From Magnetococcales bacterium (GTDB taxonomy: Bacteria; Pseudomonadota; Magnetococcia; Magnetococcales; JADFWT01): DNA of 47,873 nt. This document shows, in pieces, positions 33,953 through 45,300 of this stretch; the first letter of the stretch is position 1; the number at the start of each line of letters is the position of its first letter. The stretch lies in the NCBI GenBank assembly GCA_015233785.1, contig JADFWT010000009.1, positions 1-47,873 on the forward strand. Reading direction: 5' to 3'. Below the pieces are notes generated by a model, which saw only the letters and a list, made by a program, of their open reading frames with translations, searched no databases and was not told the DNA's origin. Made by a program: the position numbers and the translations under genes.

Positions 33953-33953
33953 A

Positions 33954-36020
33954 TTACGGTTGGTTGTTACCACTGCGCCTTTCAATGCCCTTCTCCCTCT
34001 TTTTATCGTGTCTGGCGGCATGCCGGACTGGGCGTTTGATCTGTCGCAGTTGAGATTGCAAATTGCGTGCCGTCTGTATAAAGACACCGGATGTCCTCTG
34101 GTTATTCTCCATCTCAATCAAGGCTTTTCGTGCCAAAGAGAAGGATGAAAAATCTCCAGCACAGACCATGGCCACGCCATCGGTCAGCGGAAAAACCAGA
34201 ATGCGCAGGGGTTTGTTCATCTTCTTTTGGAAAAGTGTCTTGAAACGTTCGGCAGCCACCTCCAGTGGTGCGAGGATCAGTTGCAGCGTGTGCTGTCCGG
34301 GTGGGGATTCCGCCAGCCATTTCCGGGAGGCATCCATGCGTTCATAGAGATAGGACTCTGCCTGAACGCCATCCGGCAACTTGACCAGCATCTCCGACTG
34401 GAGTGTGTTGGAGGCGGCAGATGGATTGGAGGCGTTTCGGCTGTCCAGTTCTTTCTGCGCTTGTGGGGCGGGGGACTCGTCGGGAGGTGACGCGTTGGCC
34501 TCATCTACCATCGCCTCGGAAGGGGAACGGCTGGCGGTATGGGTATTGATGGTTGGATTCGGTTGTGTCTCGTCATCACTCTCCAGGATGGAGGTCACCA
34601 GACCAAATAGGGCTCTGGGAGCCTTGAAGAAACTGCTCTCCTCCTCGACTTCTGGGGCTTTTGTGTCGGAATCGGGGTCCTGGGAAGGGCGCTCTTGCAG
34701 ACCGACGGATGGTGTGGATGGTGAGGCGCTGTCGCTCTTCAGGTCAGAGAGGGTGGAGACCTGGTTGGTGAGGCTGGGTTGAATACGTCGGCTGGAGGTC
34801 AATACTGGGGCCATGGGTTTTTCGGCGGTATCGGTTGTTTGTTCTGGCGCTAAATCGGCCCTCTGCTGGGCGGCAAGGATGGAGGTCTCCGACGGCACCC
34901 GGCTGGTGGAGGTCTCCGTCTGTTGAGTACTGGTTGGTTGGGTACTCATTGGATCCTGGGTTGCGTTATCCACAGGTGTGGCGGCACTCTGCATTTTTTG
35001 GGGGGACTGGGCCACGATGGCTGGTGGGGTGGATCTCATGGATGGGCCGCCAGATGGCGCGACCATGCGATGCTGGGCTGTCGGTGTCGGTGTCAACGCA
35101 CACTCCGGGCAGGCAAACCATCCCAGGCGAACCGCCGTGATCCCACCGGCCAGAAAGAGCATTCCTCCGCCCAACATCAATACCACCGGGCGTAGCCAGT
35201 GTTGCCAGTAGCGTCCGAACTCACTGTTTTTTACGGCGTTGCGAACGTGTATCCAGCGGGCTTGATTGAGCCCATCCACATAGGCACTCATCAACGCCTT
35301 ATGGGCCAGAATATTGATGCGTCGCAGCAGTCCCCCGGAGCTGAATGCGATGGCCCGTATGGCGGCCGGAGTGAAAAGGTCGCTGTTGCTGCACCCGCAG
35401 GCGTTGAGTCGATGGATCAAGTAGCGGGTCACCTCCCGATAGGTGAGGGGGGTGAGATAGAAGCCGCTAACAATTCGGTCTCTGAGAGAGCGGTTAATGG
35501 TTTCGGAGAGGATAAGATCCAGCTCCGGCTTGCCGAACAACACCATCTGAAAAAGAGCATTTGTTTCGCTCTCCAGATTGGAGAGCAGGCGCAGCTCTTC
35601 CAGGCTTTCCGGCGACATGCTCTGGGCCTCTTCCACCAGCGCCACAACGCGTCGTCCTTGGGCCCGAAGCGTCAGTAGGTATTCTTGAATGGCGCGCAGG
35701 GTGTTCGCACGGGTGTCGGGCTGCATCGGTCCGAGGTTCAGCTCGGAGGCTACGGCTGCGGGAACATCTTCCGGGGCCAGCGTGGGGTTGACCAGATAGA
35801 TAAATGCCACCTCGTCATGCAGCCGCCGTCCTAACATGCGACAGAGCAGTGTCTTTCCGCTCCCTACATCCCCCACCACCTTGATGACGGCTTCGCCGCT
35901 ACGAATCGCATTGATTGCAGCCTCCAGCAGGTCGCCCCGCTGAGCCTCTTTAAAGAAGATGGAAGTGTCTGGGGCATTGACGAACGGCAGCCGCTCCAGC
36001 CCGAAGTGTTCCAGATACAT
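33954..36020 (-). CDS. ExeA/MshM-type ATPase with SPOR-like C-terminus (second copy)
   Basis: A 688-residue protein starting MYLEHFGLERLPFVNAPDTS, as ExeA/GspA/MshM proteins do. The AAA domain has Walker A VVGDVGSGKTLLCRML and Walker B VVALVEEAQSMSPE, then the sensor segment ETNALFQMVLFGKPELD. A membrane helix follows at about 280-300, then a long Ser/Thr/Pro/Glu-rich linker, then a folded C-terminal domain with a SPOR-like pattern (HTLQLILAPLEVAAERFKTL, LRILVFPLTDGVAMVCAGDF). ExeA-type ATPases assemble the secretin by acting on peptidoglycan. The ATG has AAGGG upstream and lies 12 bases after the stop of a paralogue. Confidence 0.9.
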   Translation of the reverse strand: MYLEHFGLERLPFVNAPDTSIFFKEAQRGDLLEAAINAIRSGEAVIKVVGDVGSGKTLLCRMLGRRLHDEVAFIYLVNPTLAPEDVPAAVASELNLGPMQPDTRANTLRAIQEYLLTLRAQGRRVVALVEEAQSMSPESLEELRLLSNLESETNALFQMVLFGKPELDLILSETINRSLRDRIVSGFYLTPLTYREVTRYLIHRLNACGCSNSDLFTPAAIRAIAFSSGGLLRRINILAHKALMSAYVDGLNQARWIHVRNAVKNSEFGRYWQHWLRPVVLMLGGGMLFLAGGITAVRLGWFACPECALTPTPTAQHRMVAPSGGPSMRSTPPAIVAQSPQKMQSAATPVDNATQDPMSTQPTSTQQTETSTSRVPSETSILAAQQRADLAPEQTTDTAEKPMAPVLTSSRRIQPSLTNQVSTLSDLKSDSASPSTPSVGLQERPSQDPDSDTKAPEVEEESSFFKAPRALFGLVTSILESDDETQPNPTINTHTASRSPSEAMVDEANASPPDESPAPQAQKELDSRNASNPSAASNTLQSEMLVKLPDGVQAESYLYERMDASRKWLAESPPGQHTLQLILAPLEVAAERFKTLFQKKMNKPLRILVFPLTDGVAMVCAGDFSSFSLARKALIEMENNQRTSGVFIQTARNLQSQLRQIKRPVRHAARHDKKREKGIERRSGNNQP

Positions 36021-36032
36021 CGGCGCAGGCCC

Positions 36033-38645
36033 TTAACGTTGTGAAATGACCTGCTCAGGCCAGCGTCCCACCCGTGATACCTCTTTCAACACCCGGCGCA
36101 TGGAGCGCGCAAACGGCTGTGATCGACGTTGTAGGGAGCGGGGCAGGGAGCGAACCGCAGAACGGACAGCGGCATAGCTGGTGAACTCATCGAAGAAGAT
36201 CAGCATTCCGCCGTTGACCAGAGGGATCAGATAGAGCTTTTCCACATTGAGATTGACATCCGGTCTCTGGAAGTAACGGCTGAGTTGGCGCATGCTTTCC
36301 GGCTCACGCACCACCATCAGTTGAATGCTGAATCCCTTGCCATTGGCCTGTTCGATCCATCGTTGGGAAGCGGAGACCCTCTGACGCAGAAACGGTGTGG
36401 CCAGCATGGGCGGATGCCGGTTAAGCATCGGCTTGGGCGTGGGGATACGCAGCGCCTCACCGGCAGAAGCCTGAATCATCTCAGGGCCATTAGGCGGCAT
36501 GGCGGCGTCTATGAGGGCGCTCTGACGACGGGAGGTCATTGGCGGCGCAACATGCGCTGTTTGCCTGGATGGGGCTGGCTTCTTGGCCTCTTGGGCTATG
36601 GCTTGGGACGTGTCGGAAAGGAAGGTGGCAGTTGCTGTTGGGGCCTCCAGCGCTGCCACTGTCCGGATCCGACGGCGGGGTGTTGGAATGGTCGGTGGCT
36701 CTACCACACGTGTTGCATCAGCCAACCACTTTCCGGTTCCCGGTTCAAGGATGGGCAGCCGGCCAGGCGGGGGGCTTTGGGCTGGATCGGGTTCCGTATT
36801 GGCACTATCTTCCGTGTTGGCGGCGAGCTTGTCCTTGGCTTTGCCTGCAACCGCAGCTTTGGCGGTCACGGCGACATCGGGCTTGGACGCTCTGCTGGTG
36901 GCGGTCTCTGGTTCGGTCTCAGGAGAGCGTCCGGATGCGATGGTCCATGGGGCGGATGCTTTCTCTGTGGCCTCGACCTGCTCGCTGGCAGGAGTCTCCA
37001 GAAGCTTCAGCACGGCAGGCAACAGATCGGCCACTTTATGCACTGACGCATTAGGAGATTTAACACTGATACGCACGGCAGATTGCGCTGCATCGCTGGT
37101 GTGGGATTGATCCGCTGGTTCGTTTGTCCTGGAGAGAACACGATCAACCCTCTGCCCGGAAAGATCCTTCGCCGGTGGAGCGGTGGGAGGCGCGGGTGAG
37201 GTGGTTACAGGCTTGACCGGAGCACCGCTTAGCATAGCGCTATGGACCACGGTGGTTGTGCGGGGTTTGTCGGGCGCTCTGCTCTCCGTGGTCAGCGTGG
37301 CATTGGCCTCTTGATCAGAGGGTGTAACCTTAATGACAGAGGCCAGCTGAACCATCGCTGTCGGCCGACGACGGAGAGGGGCCGGGATTGGTGCGGGTAC
37401 ATAAGGCCCCCATTCGGTCTTGGCCAGAGTGGGGGTCACCTGAGGAGGGGCCGGTTCCGTCTCTATTGGACCCATGTGGTCCAAGGGCGGGGCTTCCTCT
37501 GCTGAAGGGGGTGCCGTATTTTGCTCCAGGCCACCGGTCTGCTGGGTCTCAGGTTTTGCGACGGTGTTCGATGTGACCGCTGTCTGAGGGGAGGGCGTTT
37601 CTGGTGTGATTGCCTTTGGTTGGGCGGTGGAAGATGTTGTTGATATTTCAGTATCAGGATGATTGTTTGGTAAAAAGGCCGACAGAGCCAGTTCCGGAAG
37701 GTCTGAGAGGTGCTTAAGGGGGCTTTCCAGCAGCCTATCCCGATGGATAACAAGTGCCATGGCAGCCATGGCCAGTCCACCCATGGCTGAGACGCCCAGT
37801 ATGGTCCGCGGGCCAGGTCGCCAAGCGGCGCTGTTACCCTGGAAGCCGCCATCTCGAATAGCCGCCCGTACATGTTTGCGTTCAATCTGATGGGTATCTT
37901 CCACAAAGGCGGCCAGCAGTGCCTTGTGAGCCAAGGTGTTGAGCCGTCGAATCATGCCGCCGGAGGCTTTGCGCAGCGACCTGGCACTACGGCGGGAGAA
38001 GAGCACGGGGCCCCGATAACCCACATCCCGTAGTCGTCCATCCATATAGGCCACAACCTCGTCGGTGGAGAGAGGGGCGAGATAGAAGCTGTTGCCTATA
38101 CGGTCCCGAAGTTGACGAATATCGTAGGCTTCCAGGTTGCGATCCAGTTCCGGCTGGCCGAAGAGGACAATCTGTAGCAGCTTGGAGCGTTTGGTCTCTA
38201 GATTGGAGAGCAAACGGATCTCCTCCAGTGTCTCCCGAGACATGTTCTGTGCCTCTTCGATGAGCACCACAACCTGTTGATTGTCGGCGTGGCGCTTCAC
38301 CAGGTGGTCTTGCAGTAGGTGAAGGCTGCGTAGTCGATCTTCGGTGTTGACCAGGGAGAAGCCCAGTTCAGCCGCGATGGCTTGCAGGATCTCTTCTGGC
38401 CCCAGATTGGGGTTGACCAGAAAGACCCGCTCCACATGTTCGGGCAGCATTTCGCCCATCATGCGGCAGAGGGTGGTCTTGCCGGCCCCCACCTCGCCGA
38501 CGACCTTGATGATCCCTTCGCCATTCTGCACCGCATAGAGCAGCGCATCGAGAATCGCTCCACGTCGACCCCCTTCATAGAAGAGTGAGGTATCCGGTGT
38601 ATTGGAAAACGGGAATCGTTCCAGCCCAAAATAATCAAGATACAT
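36033..38645 (-). CDS. ExeA/MshM-type ATPase with SPOR-like C-terminus (first copy)
   Basis: An 870-residue paralogue of the next gene downstream. It starts MYLDYFGLERFPFSNTPDTS; the ATG at 38645 has AGGTGA at ideal distance, and earlier Met codons back to 38711 add sequence the paralogue lacks. Walker A VVGEVGAGKTTLCRMMGE and Walker B VVVLIEEAQNMSRE are intact, followed by KLLQIVLFGQPELD. A membrane helix at about 285-305 is followed by a Pro/Thr/Ala-rich linker of ~400 residues, and a C-terminal SPOR-like domain (FSIQLMVVREPESMRQLSRYF, then LIPLVNGGMLIFFDEF). It is the first gene of a four-gene unit with the second ATPase, secretin and TPR protein. Confidence 0.9.
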   Translation of the reverse strand: MYLDYFGLERFPFSNTPDTSLFYEGGRRGAILDALLYAVQNGEGIIKVVGEVGAGKTTLCRMMGEMLPEHVERVFLVNPNLGPEEILQAIAAELGFSLVNTEDRLRSLHLLQDHLVKRHADNQQVVVLIEEAQNMSRETLEEIRLLSNLETKRSKLLQIVLFGQPELDRNLEAYDIRQLRDRIGNSFYLAPLSTDEVVAYMDGRLRDVGYRGPVLFSRRSARSLRKASGGMIRRLNTLAHKALLAAFVEDTHQIERKHVRAAIRDGGFQGNSAAWRPGPRTILGVSAMGGLAMAAMALVIHRDRLLESPLKHLSDLPELALSAFLPNNHPDTEISTTSSTAQPKAITPETPSPQTAVTSNTVAKPETQQTGGLEQNTAPPSAEEAPPLDHMGPIETEPAPPQVTPTLAKTEWGPYVPAPIPAPLRRRPTAMVQLASVIKVTPSDQEANATLTTESRAPDKPRTTTVVHSAMLSGAPVKPVTTSPAPPTAPPAKDLSGQRVDRVLSRTNEPADQSHTSDAAQSAVRISVKSPNASVHKVADLLPAVLKLLETPASEQVEATEKASAPWTIASGRSPETEPETATSRASKPDVAVTAKAAVAGKAKDKLAANTEDSANTEPDPAQSPPPGRLPILEPGTGKWLADATRVVEPPTIPTPRRRIRTVAALEAPTATATFLSDTSQAIAQEAKKPAPSRQTAHVAPPMTSRRQSALIDAAMPPNGPEMIQASAGEALRIPTPKPMLNRHPPMLATPFLRQRVSASQRWIEQANGKGFSIQLMVVREPESMRQLSRYFQRPDVNLNVEKLYLIPLVNGGMLIFFDEFTSYAAVRSAVRSLPRSLQRRSQPFARSMRRVLKEVSRVGRWPEQVISQR

Positions 38646-38986
38646 AGGACGCATCACCTGTCCGGTGGAGAATCGAGCGCTCTGGTTGCCGTGCAAAAAG
38701 CGCATGCCCAATATGGAGTGTTCAACTCCGAGCCTATTAAAATACAGAAAAATCTCTTCGTATAGTAGCTTTATTTAAGAAAAAAATGTCGCTTTATCTA
38801 GGAATCTTCGAACAAGGTGTCGAAGGGCTATATAATAGGGGGTTTTGTCGATCTGAACGTCGTATTATTATTTTGTATGGTGGATCTTTTTCAAGGTGGG
38901 TGGCAGATTGGCCCGATCACTGCTTTCCCATTTTGGGAAGGGGTAACCGCCACCGCGATGAATTGTAGAGAGGGAGATGGGAGAGC
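38646..38986. promoter_or_regulatory. Divergent promoter region between the secretin unit and gmd
   Basis: A 341-base AT-rich gap between divergent units. It includes A/T runs at about 38735-38790 (AAAATACAGAAAAATC, TTTATTTAAGAAAAAAATG) and a TATATAATAGGGG stretch near 38830 that could serve as a -10 box toward gmd. No gene or clear palindrome is supported. Promoter placement is inference. Confidence 0.35.
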
Positions 38987-40054
38987 ATGAGTAAGAAGGC
39001 GCTGATCACCGGTATCACAGGGCAGGATGGGGCCTATCTGGCTGACTTTTTGCTGGAGAAGGGGTATGAGGTGCACGGCATCAAGCGGCGGGCTTCTTCC
39101 ATTAATACCGAGCGCATTGATCATCTTTATCAGGATCCCCACGATCCTGATCCACGTTTTATCCTGCACTATGGCGATATGACCGACGCCACCAATTTGA
39201 TTCGCATCATTCAGGAGGTGCAGCCGGACGAGCTCTATAATCTGGCGGCTCAGAGCCATGTTCAGGTCTCTTTTGAGTCGCCGGAGTACACGGCCAACTC
39301 GGACGCCTTGGGCGCGCTGCGCCTTTTGGAGGCGATTCGGATTCTCGATCTCACAAAAAAAACCCGTTACTACCAAGCCTCCACTTCGGAGCTGTTCGGC
39401 AAGGTGCAAGAGACGCCCCAACGGGAGACGACGCCATTTTATCCACGCTCCCCCTATGCAGCGGCTAAGCTGTATGCCTACTGGATCACCATCAACTATC
39501 GAGAGGCGTATGGTCTTTATGGTTGCAACGGCATTCTGTTCAACCATGAATCCCCGGTGCGCGGCGAGACCTTCGTCACCCGTAAGATCACCCGCGCCAT
39601 GGCCCGTATAAAATTGGGTATGTTGGACAAGTTCTATCTAGGCAACCTCAACGCCAAGCGGGATTGGGGTCATGCTCGGGATTACGTTGAGATGCAGTGG
39701 TTGATGATGCAGCAGGATGAGCCGGAGGATTTTGTTATTGCTACCGGCCGGCAGCAGTCGGTACGTGATTTTGTCAACGCCGCTGCGGCGGAGTTGGAGA
39801 TCAAGATGCGCTGGGAGGGGGAAGGACTGGATGAGAAGGGTATGGATGCGGATACCGGCAAGGTGATCGTTGAAGTGGATCCGCGTTACTTCCGGCCCAC
39901 CGAGGTGGAGACGTTGTTGGGGGATCCCAGCAAGGCGCGGGAGAAGTTGGGTTGGGTGCCGAAGGTGACCTTTGAGGAGCTGGTAGCCGAGATGGCGCGA
40001 GAGGATTTCAGAATTGCAAAGCGTGAGGCGTTGGTCGCGCGTGAGGGTTTATAG
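38987..40054 (+). CDS. gmd: GDP-mannose 4,6-dehydratase
   Basis: Converts GDP-D-mannose to GDP-4-keto-6-deoxymannose, the first step of GDP-L-fucose synthesis, in the cytoplasm with bound NADP. The 355-residue length is standard. An extended SDR fold begins with [20 protein letters not shown] (Gly-x-x-Gly-x-x-Gly), then [19 protein letters not shown] typical of Gmd, [11 protein letters not shown] with the catalytic Thr/Ser-Glu, and [13 protein letters not shown] with the Tyr-x-x-x-Lys pair. [16 protein letters not shown] is the substrate-binding block. GGAGAGC precedes the ATG. fcl follows by 24 bases. Confidence 0.97.
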   Translation: MSKKALITGITGQDGAYLADFLLEKGYEVHGIKRRASSINTERIDHLYQDPHDPDPRFILHYGDMTDATNLIRIIQEVQPDELYNLAAQSHVQVSFESPEYTANSDALGALRLLEAIRILDLTKKTRYYQASTSELFGKVQETPQRETTPFYPRSPYAAAKLYAYWITINYREAYGLYGCNGILFNHESPVRGETFVTRKITRAMARIKLGMLDKFYLGNLNAKRDWGHARDYVEMQWLMMQQDEPEDFVIATGRQQSVRDFVNAAAAELEIKMRWEGEGLDEKGMDADTGKVIVEVDPRYFRPTEVETLLGDPSKAREKLGWVPKVTFEELVAEMAREDFRIAKREALVAREGL

Positions 40055-40078
40055 TTCTTCATTAAGAACGGAGTAGTT

Positions 40079-41023
40079 ATGGATAAGCAGGACAGAATTT
40101 ATGTTGCGGGCCATCGCGGTATGGTGGGAGCCGCCATCTGCCGTCGTTTGAAAGCGGATGGCTACCAGAACATCCTTACCTGTACGCGTCAGGAGCTGGA
40201 TTTAACCAATCAGGCGGATGTGAACGCCTTTTATGCCGAGGCGCGTCCCGACCATGTGTTTCTTGCGGCGGCGCGGGTGGGGGGGATTCATGCCAACAAC
40301 ACCTATCCGGCGGAGTTCATCGGCAACAATTTAATGATTCAGACCAATGTTATTGACGGGGCCTATCGTCATGGTGTCAAAAAATTGTTGTTCCTGGGCT
40401 CATCGTGCATCTATCCGAAACACGCCCCACAGCCAATCCCGGAGGATTCGCTACTCACCTTGCCGCTGGAGCCCACCAATCAGTGGTATGCCGTGGCCAA
40501 GATCGCCGGTCTTAAGCTTTGTCAGGCATATCGGCGGCAGTATGGGTTCAATGCCATATCCGTGATGCCCACCAATCTTTATGGTCCCGAGGACAACTTT
40601 CACCCGGAGAACGCCCATGTTCTTCCGGCATTGATGCTGAAGGTTCACAAGGCAAAGATTGAGCATCAACCCAACATCACTGCCTGGGGCACTGGTTCGC
40701 CACTGCGGGAGTTTCTGCATGTGGATGACATGGTGGATGGTCTGATGTTTCTGATGCAGAACTATGATGAGGAGGAGATTATCAACATTGGCGTCGGTCA
40801 GGAGATCTCCATCCGTGATCTGGTGGATCTGATGCGTGAGGTGGTGGGGTATGAGGGCGAGGTGATTTGGGACACCTCGAAACCGGACGGTACACCGCGC
40901 AAAAAGTTGGCGACGGATCGGATGTCAAAATTGGGTTGGAACTCCAGCATGGGGTTTCGTGAAGGACTGGAGCACACCTATGCGTGGTATAAAGAGAATT
41001 TTGAACACGCACGGGCCAGTTAG
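40079..41023 (+). CDS. fcl: GDP-L-fucose synthase
   Basis: Epimerises and reduces the Gmd product to GDP-L-fucose. The 314-residue protein is a bifunctional [19 protein letters not shown] nucleotide-binding motif, [18 protein letters not shown] typical of Fcl/Wca[21 protein letters not shown] and [20 protein letters not shown] with the Tyr-x-x-x-Lys pair, and [19 protein letters not shown]. It follows gmd as usual and forms a two-gene fucose unit. Fucose may decorate the surface polymer made by the acyltransferase/YfhO and FkbM/sulfotransferase genes, but that is inference. Confidence 0.97.
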   Translation: MDKQDRIYVAGHRGMVGAAICRRLKADGYQNILTCTRQELDLTNQADVNAFYAEARPDHVFLAAARVGGIHANNTYPAEFIGNNLMIQTNVIDGAYRHGVKKLLFLGSSCIYPKHAPQPIPEDSLLTLPLEPTNQWYAVAKIAGLKLCQAYRRQYGFNAISVMPTNLYGPEDNFHPENAHVLPALMLKVHKAKIEHQPNITAWGTGSPLREFLHVDDMVDGLMFLMQNYDEEEIINIGVGQEISIRDLVDLMREVVGYEGEVIWDTSKPDGTPRKKLATDRMSKLGWNSSMGFREGLEHTYAWYKENFEHARAS

Positions 41024-41171
41024 AGGTCGGGGGGATTTGGTGCGGCATGGTGATCAAGAGACCGATGGTGGGCATGCGGGCCCCCATTGGTCATTTCACT
41101 AATCTAAGTATAAACCCTACCATTTCTGGATGTCTCTGTCCGCCATGCATTCTGAACTGAACGGCCCATTA

Positions 41172-41215
41172 TTATCTTAACCCTACCTTTCAACGTGGAA
41201 TCTCTAGTAAGATAA
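41172..41215. promoter_or_regulatory. Inverted repeat upstream of the PhnD-like gene
   Basis: TTATCTTA (41172-41179) and TAAGATAA (41208-41215) form an exact 8-bp inverted repeat with a 28-base spacer, about 60 bases before the PhnD-like start. The 250-base gap after fcl contains no gene. The spacing is wide for a simple dimer operator, so this is only a candidate site. Confidence 0.3.
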
Positions 41216-41273
41216 CGTCAATAAATAAAAGGCTTGAGCTCTTTTAGGGCGGAATCAATGCGGGGGGGATTCC

Positions 41274-42242
41274 TTGAATCAATCCACAATGAGAGAGAGG
41301 GGGGTGGTCTCTTCCCGTCCCCAATTATCCTCGATTAAGGTAGTATTAACCCTACTTTTTATTGTTTACGTGGTAGGCGTGGTGTGGCCGCTTCAGGCTC
41401 GCCCTCTGGTTTTTGCTGAAATCTCTGACAATCCAAAGAGAGATTATAAAAAAATGGCACCGCTGGCGGCCTATGTGGCGCATCGGATGGCCGATCTTGG
41501 CATCACCGGCAGTCAGGTGGTGATGGCCAAGGATCTTCAGCAGATGGTTGCCTATCTGCGAGATGGGAAGGTGGATTGGGTGACCGATACCGTTTTTCCG
41601 GCGCTGGTGATGCAGCAGCAGGCGGGTGCTGAGATTTTGGCCAGACGCTGGAAGAAGGGTGTTGCCGGGTACCACACGGTCTTCTTCACCCGCAAGGAGA
41701 GCCCGATTCGGAACCTCTCCGATCTGGTGGGTCATCGCATTGCCTTTGAAGAGGCCAGTTCCACCTCGGCCTTTCTGCTGCCCATGGCTCATCTGATCCA
41801 GGGTCATCGCATGACACTCACCCCGTTGAAGACATTCCGTTCTACCGTTTCCAAAGAGAAGGTCGGTTTCTTTTTTGCGGGTGGCGAGATCAATCTGGCC
41901 ATGGCGGTGTTTCGCAAACAGGCGGCAGCCGGGGCCTTCAGCAATGGCGATTGGGAAGCCGCCGCTTCAATGCCTCTGGCCATGAAGCGCAATCTGCGAA
42001 TTTTTGCGCGTACCCAGTCGTTGCCCAGAGCGCTGGAGCTGGTCCGCAAGGGGCTGGATGCAAAGATTCGCCGGCGTCTGCTGGAGGTTCTACTGACAGC
42101 CCATGACACCCCCGAAGGTCGCAAGGTGCTGCATGCCTTCAGTCGCACCAAACGTTTTGACGGCATCACCGACGCTATTCGTCAGCAGATTAAGCAGGCT
42201 CGGGCCTTTCTGCCGGTGGTTCAGAAGGTTCAAACGCCCTAA
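41274..42242 (+). CDS. PhnD-like periplasmic binding protein
   Basis: A 322-residue protein with an N-terminal signal anchor (about residues 22-39, then Gln-Ala-Arg-Pro) and the PhnD/SsuA2-like binding fold: LVFAEISDNPKRDYKKMAPL, then a Val-Asp-Trp-Val-Thr-Asp-Thr segment, a Tyr-His-Thr-Val-Phe-Phe step and VGHRIAFEEASSTSAFLLPM. Family members bind phosphate, phosphonate or related oxyanions. There is no ABC permease or ATPase gene beside it; the next gene is a hybrid histidine kinase, so it may be a sensory receptor feeding that kinase, as known for some PhnD-like proteins. Start TTG at 41274 has GGGGGA upstream; ATG at 41289 is an alternative. Confidence 0.85.
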   Translation: MNQSTMRERGVVSSRPQLSSIKVVLTLLFIVYVVGVVWPLQARPLVFAEISDNPKRDYKKMAPLAAYVAHRMADLGITGSQVVMAKDLQQMVAYLRDGKVDWVTDTVFPALVMQQQAGAEILARRWKKGVAGYHTVFFTRKESPIRNLSDLVGHRIAFEEASSTSAFLLPMAHLIQGHRMTLTPLKTFRSTVSKEKVGFFFAGGEINLAMAVFRKQAAAGAFSNGDWEAAASMPLAMKRNLRIFARTQSLPRALELVRKGLDAKIRRRLLEVLLTAHDTPEGRKVLHAFSRTKRFDGITDAIRQQIKQARAFLPVVQKVQTP

Positions 42243-42334
42243 GGTGCATTCCAAACTCGTTTCCGGACGCGTATAGTTTTTCCTGGCGAAGAAGGGGCTG
42301 ATTCACAGTCCTCAGACGCCGGGGGGATTCTGTC

Positions 42335-45300
42335 GTGAAGCTGCAAACCCACTATACATTGATCATTCTCTCCTTGATTCTGGCGGCGGTAATCACCCTG
42401 TCGGCGGCCTCTCTGAATCGCTTCAACAGCTCCATGGCCCAGGTGACCGAGGCCAGTGCCCAGTTGGTTGAACCGGCCCTTATGCAGCAGACCGAAGAGC
42501 GGGGCCGCATCATGACCCGCTTTCTCTCAGAAAACCTCTCCAACCCGCTCTATGAGAGCAACATGGAGGGGATTCATGATCTTCTGAAAGCGGCGCTTCA
42601 GCAAAATGACGTCAAGCATGCCGTGGTGTTCGACTCGAACGGCATGATTCTCCATGATGGCCACGAGAATATCCCCAGTTTTGGGGAGATGGTGGAGCCT
42701 CAGGATCTGCAAGCGGTGAAAAAGGTTCAAGGGGCCTCTCTGCATCGGGATGGTGAAGAGCTGCATGTTATGGCACCGATTCGGTTGGGAGAGCAGATGC
42801 TTGGGGGGGTGCAGATCTCCTTGTCGTTGGCCTTCTTGGAGCGTGAGTCCAACGCCATGCGGCAGCGCATTGAAGCCATGGGGGAGAAAAGTAGCGAGAG
42901 AATGGTGACCGTTTTGGTGCTCATTGCCTCGTTGCTGGCACTGTTTGGGGTGGGGATGGCCATCTGGGCGGCGCGCAGTCTATCACGGCCTATCCAGCAT
43001 CTTACCGACCATGCCAAGGCGATGGGGCGGCAGGATCTTTCGTCGCCGATTGTGCTCAAGCGTCGGGACGAGTTGGGAGATTTGGCAGCCGCATTGGAGC
43101 GTATGCGCGGCAATCTCACTGCCTCCTATGATGAGATCAAGCGTCAGAATAAAGAGCTTCTGGAGCTTGATGGGATGAAGGATGACTTTCTGGCCAACAT
43201 CACCCATGAGTATAAGACACCGCTGAACGGTATTCTTGGTCTGGGCGTTGCGCTCCGGGAGGGGAGTTATGGCGTGCTGGAGGGGGCTGTATTGAAGCCG
43301 GTCGGCCAGATGGTTGATTCAGCAGAGCGCCTGCTCAAACTCACGCACCAGATTCTTGACTTCTCCAAGCGTGCCGATCAGCAGAGTCCATTGGCTTTGG
43401 AGGAGGTTGCGCTTCGGGGGTATCTAACCCGTCTCATGGGCCGATTTGAACACCAGCTCCAGCAGCAGGGGGTAGAGGGACTGATAGAAGCCGACGAAGG
43501 GCTCTCTATCTGGAGCGAGCCGGACACGCTGGACAATATATTCATGAATCTATTGAGCAATGCTTCCAAATTCACCCAGTACGGGCATGTTCGGGTGGTG
43601 GCGGAGGCACTGGACGGTCCAGCGCTGGCGATCTCGGTACAGGACACCGGCATCGGTATTCCAAAAGCGTTCCAATCCAAGGTGTTCGAACGTTTTCAGC
43701 AAGGGTTTGATTCCGACAGTCGTGGTTATGAGGGGTCGGGGTTGGGGCTTTCAATTTTGACCAAGGCGCTGGAGCGACTTGGGGGGGCGATTCAACTGAA
43801 GAGCCGTCCGGGTTGCGGCACTGTTTTTACGGTTCTATTGCCCTATCGTGTGGATTTTAATCGCGATCAACTGCTGGCCTTGTGGCAGAGGCATCTACAG
43901 GATGAGGAGCCCGACTATCTGCGTCTGGAGCTCCCGGATGTGCAGATAGATACGTTGCCGGAGACGCCGTTTGAGGGGGGAGAGGGTGCGTGCGATCAGG
44001 AGCGCGCTTTACGGCCTGCCCAGCCGCTCATTGATGCGATGGTGGCCAATGTGTTGGTGGTGGATGACGACGCCATCAACCGTGAGGTGGTGGATGCCAA
44101 TATTCGTCACGAGTTTAATGTGCTTCAGGCGGATGACGGCTTTCAGTGTTTGGAGATGTTGGAACGTCTGGAGGTGGATCTGATTCTGCTGGATCTGATG
44201 ATGCCGAAGCTATCCGGTTTTGAGGTTCTGGAGCGGATGCGTCAGATGGACAGGATGCGCCGACTACCGGTGATTGTGCTGTCGGCAAAAAATCAGCTTT
44301 CATCTATTACGCGAGCCTTTCATCTGGGGTCGGTGGATTATATCACCAAGCCGTTTCAGCGTGAGGAGCTTCTGGCCCGCATTCGTACCCATGTGCAGTT
44401 GCGTCAGGTGAACCGGGCGCTGAACCGTGAAAAGGCGTTGATCCGCAACATCATCGACAGTGCCCACGACTTTATCATCAGCAGCGATGAGCACCGTGTG
44501 GTTCAGGAGTTTAACCCGGCGGCTGAGCGAGGCTTCGGCTATCGCCGGGACGAGATTATTGGTCAGACGGTTTTGAACCTCTATGCTGAGCATAGTGATG
44601 AACAGCGCGTGCAACAGGCGTTGCTGTCGGAGGGGGTCTTTACCGGCGAGGTGACCAATCGTCGTAAAGACGGCACCACCTTTCCGGCCCTGTTGTCGGC
44701 GGCGCTACTCAAGGATCGCCATGGCCGGGTCATGGGGGCGGTGGGCAGCGGCAAGGATATCACCGAGTACAAAAAAATGGAGCGGGTGGAGCGGGAGCGG
44801 GCCATTGCTGTGGAGGCGAGTAAAGCCAAGAGTGCCTTTTTGGCCAGTATGAGCCATGAGATTCGCAGCCCCATGAGCGCGGTTATCGGCATGACCGATC
44901 TGGTGTTGCAGACCGACCTGAATGATGAGCAGCGTCAGTATTTGAGTATCGTGTTGCAATCTAGTGAATCGCTTCTGTCGCTTCTTAACAGCATTCTGGA
45001 TTTCTCCAAGATTGAGGCCAAGCGTCTTGATCTGGAGGTGACCGACTTTGATCCGCTGGAGGTTATTGAACGGGCGTGTGAGACCATGTCGGTTCCCGCC
45101 CACAAGAAGAGCCTGGAGTTGTTGGTGGATGTGGCGCCTGAGGTGCCGTCGGTATTGATGGGGGATCCAACGCGCCTACGTCAGATTATCGTCAATCTGG
45201 TGGGTAATGCCGTCAAGTTCACCCAGCAAGGTGAGGTGGTGGTTCGGGCTTGGATGACGGATCGGGATGTGGATCCAACGAGTGGAAATCCCATTGTTCC

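Noticed and set aside
33953-34117. Long form of the secretin starting at 34117
   Set aside because: It would overlap the ATPase gene by over 160 bases and place the lipobox far from the N-terminus.
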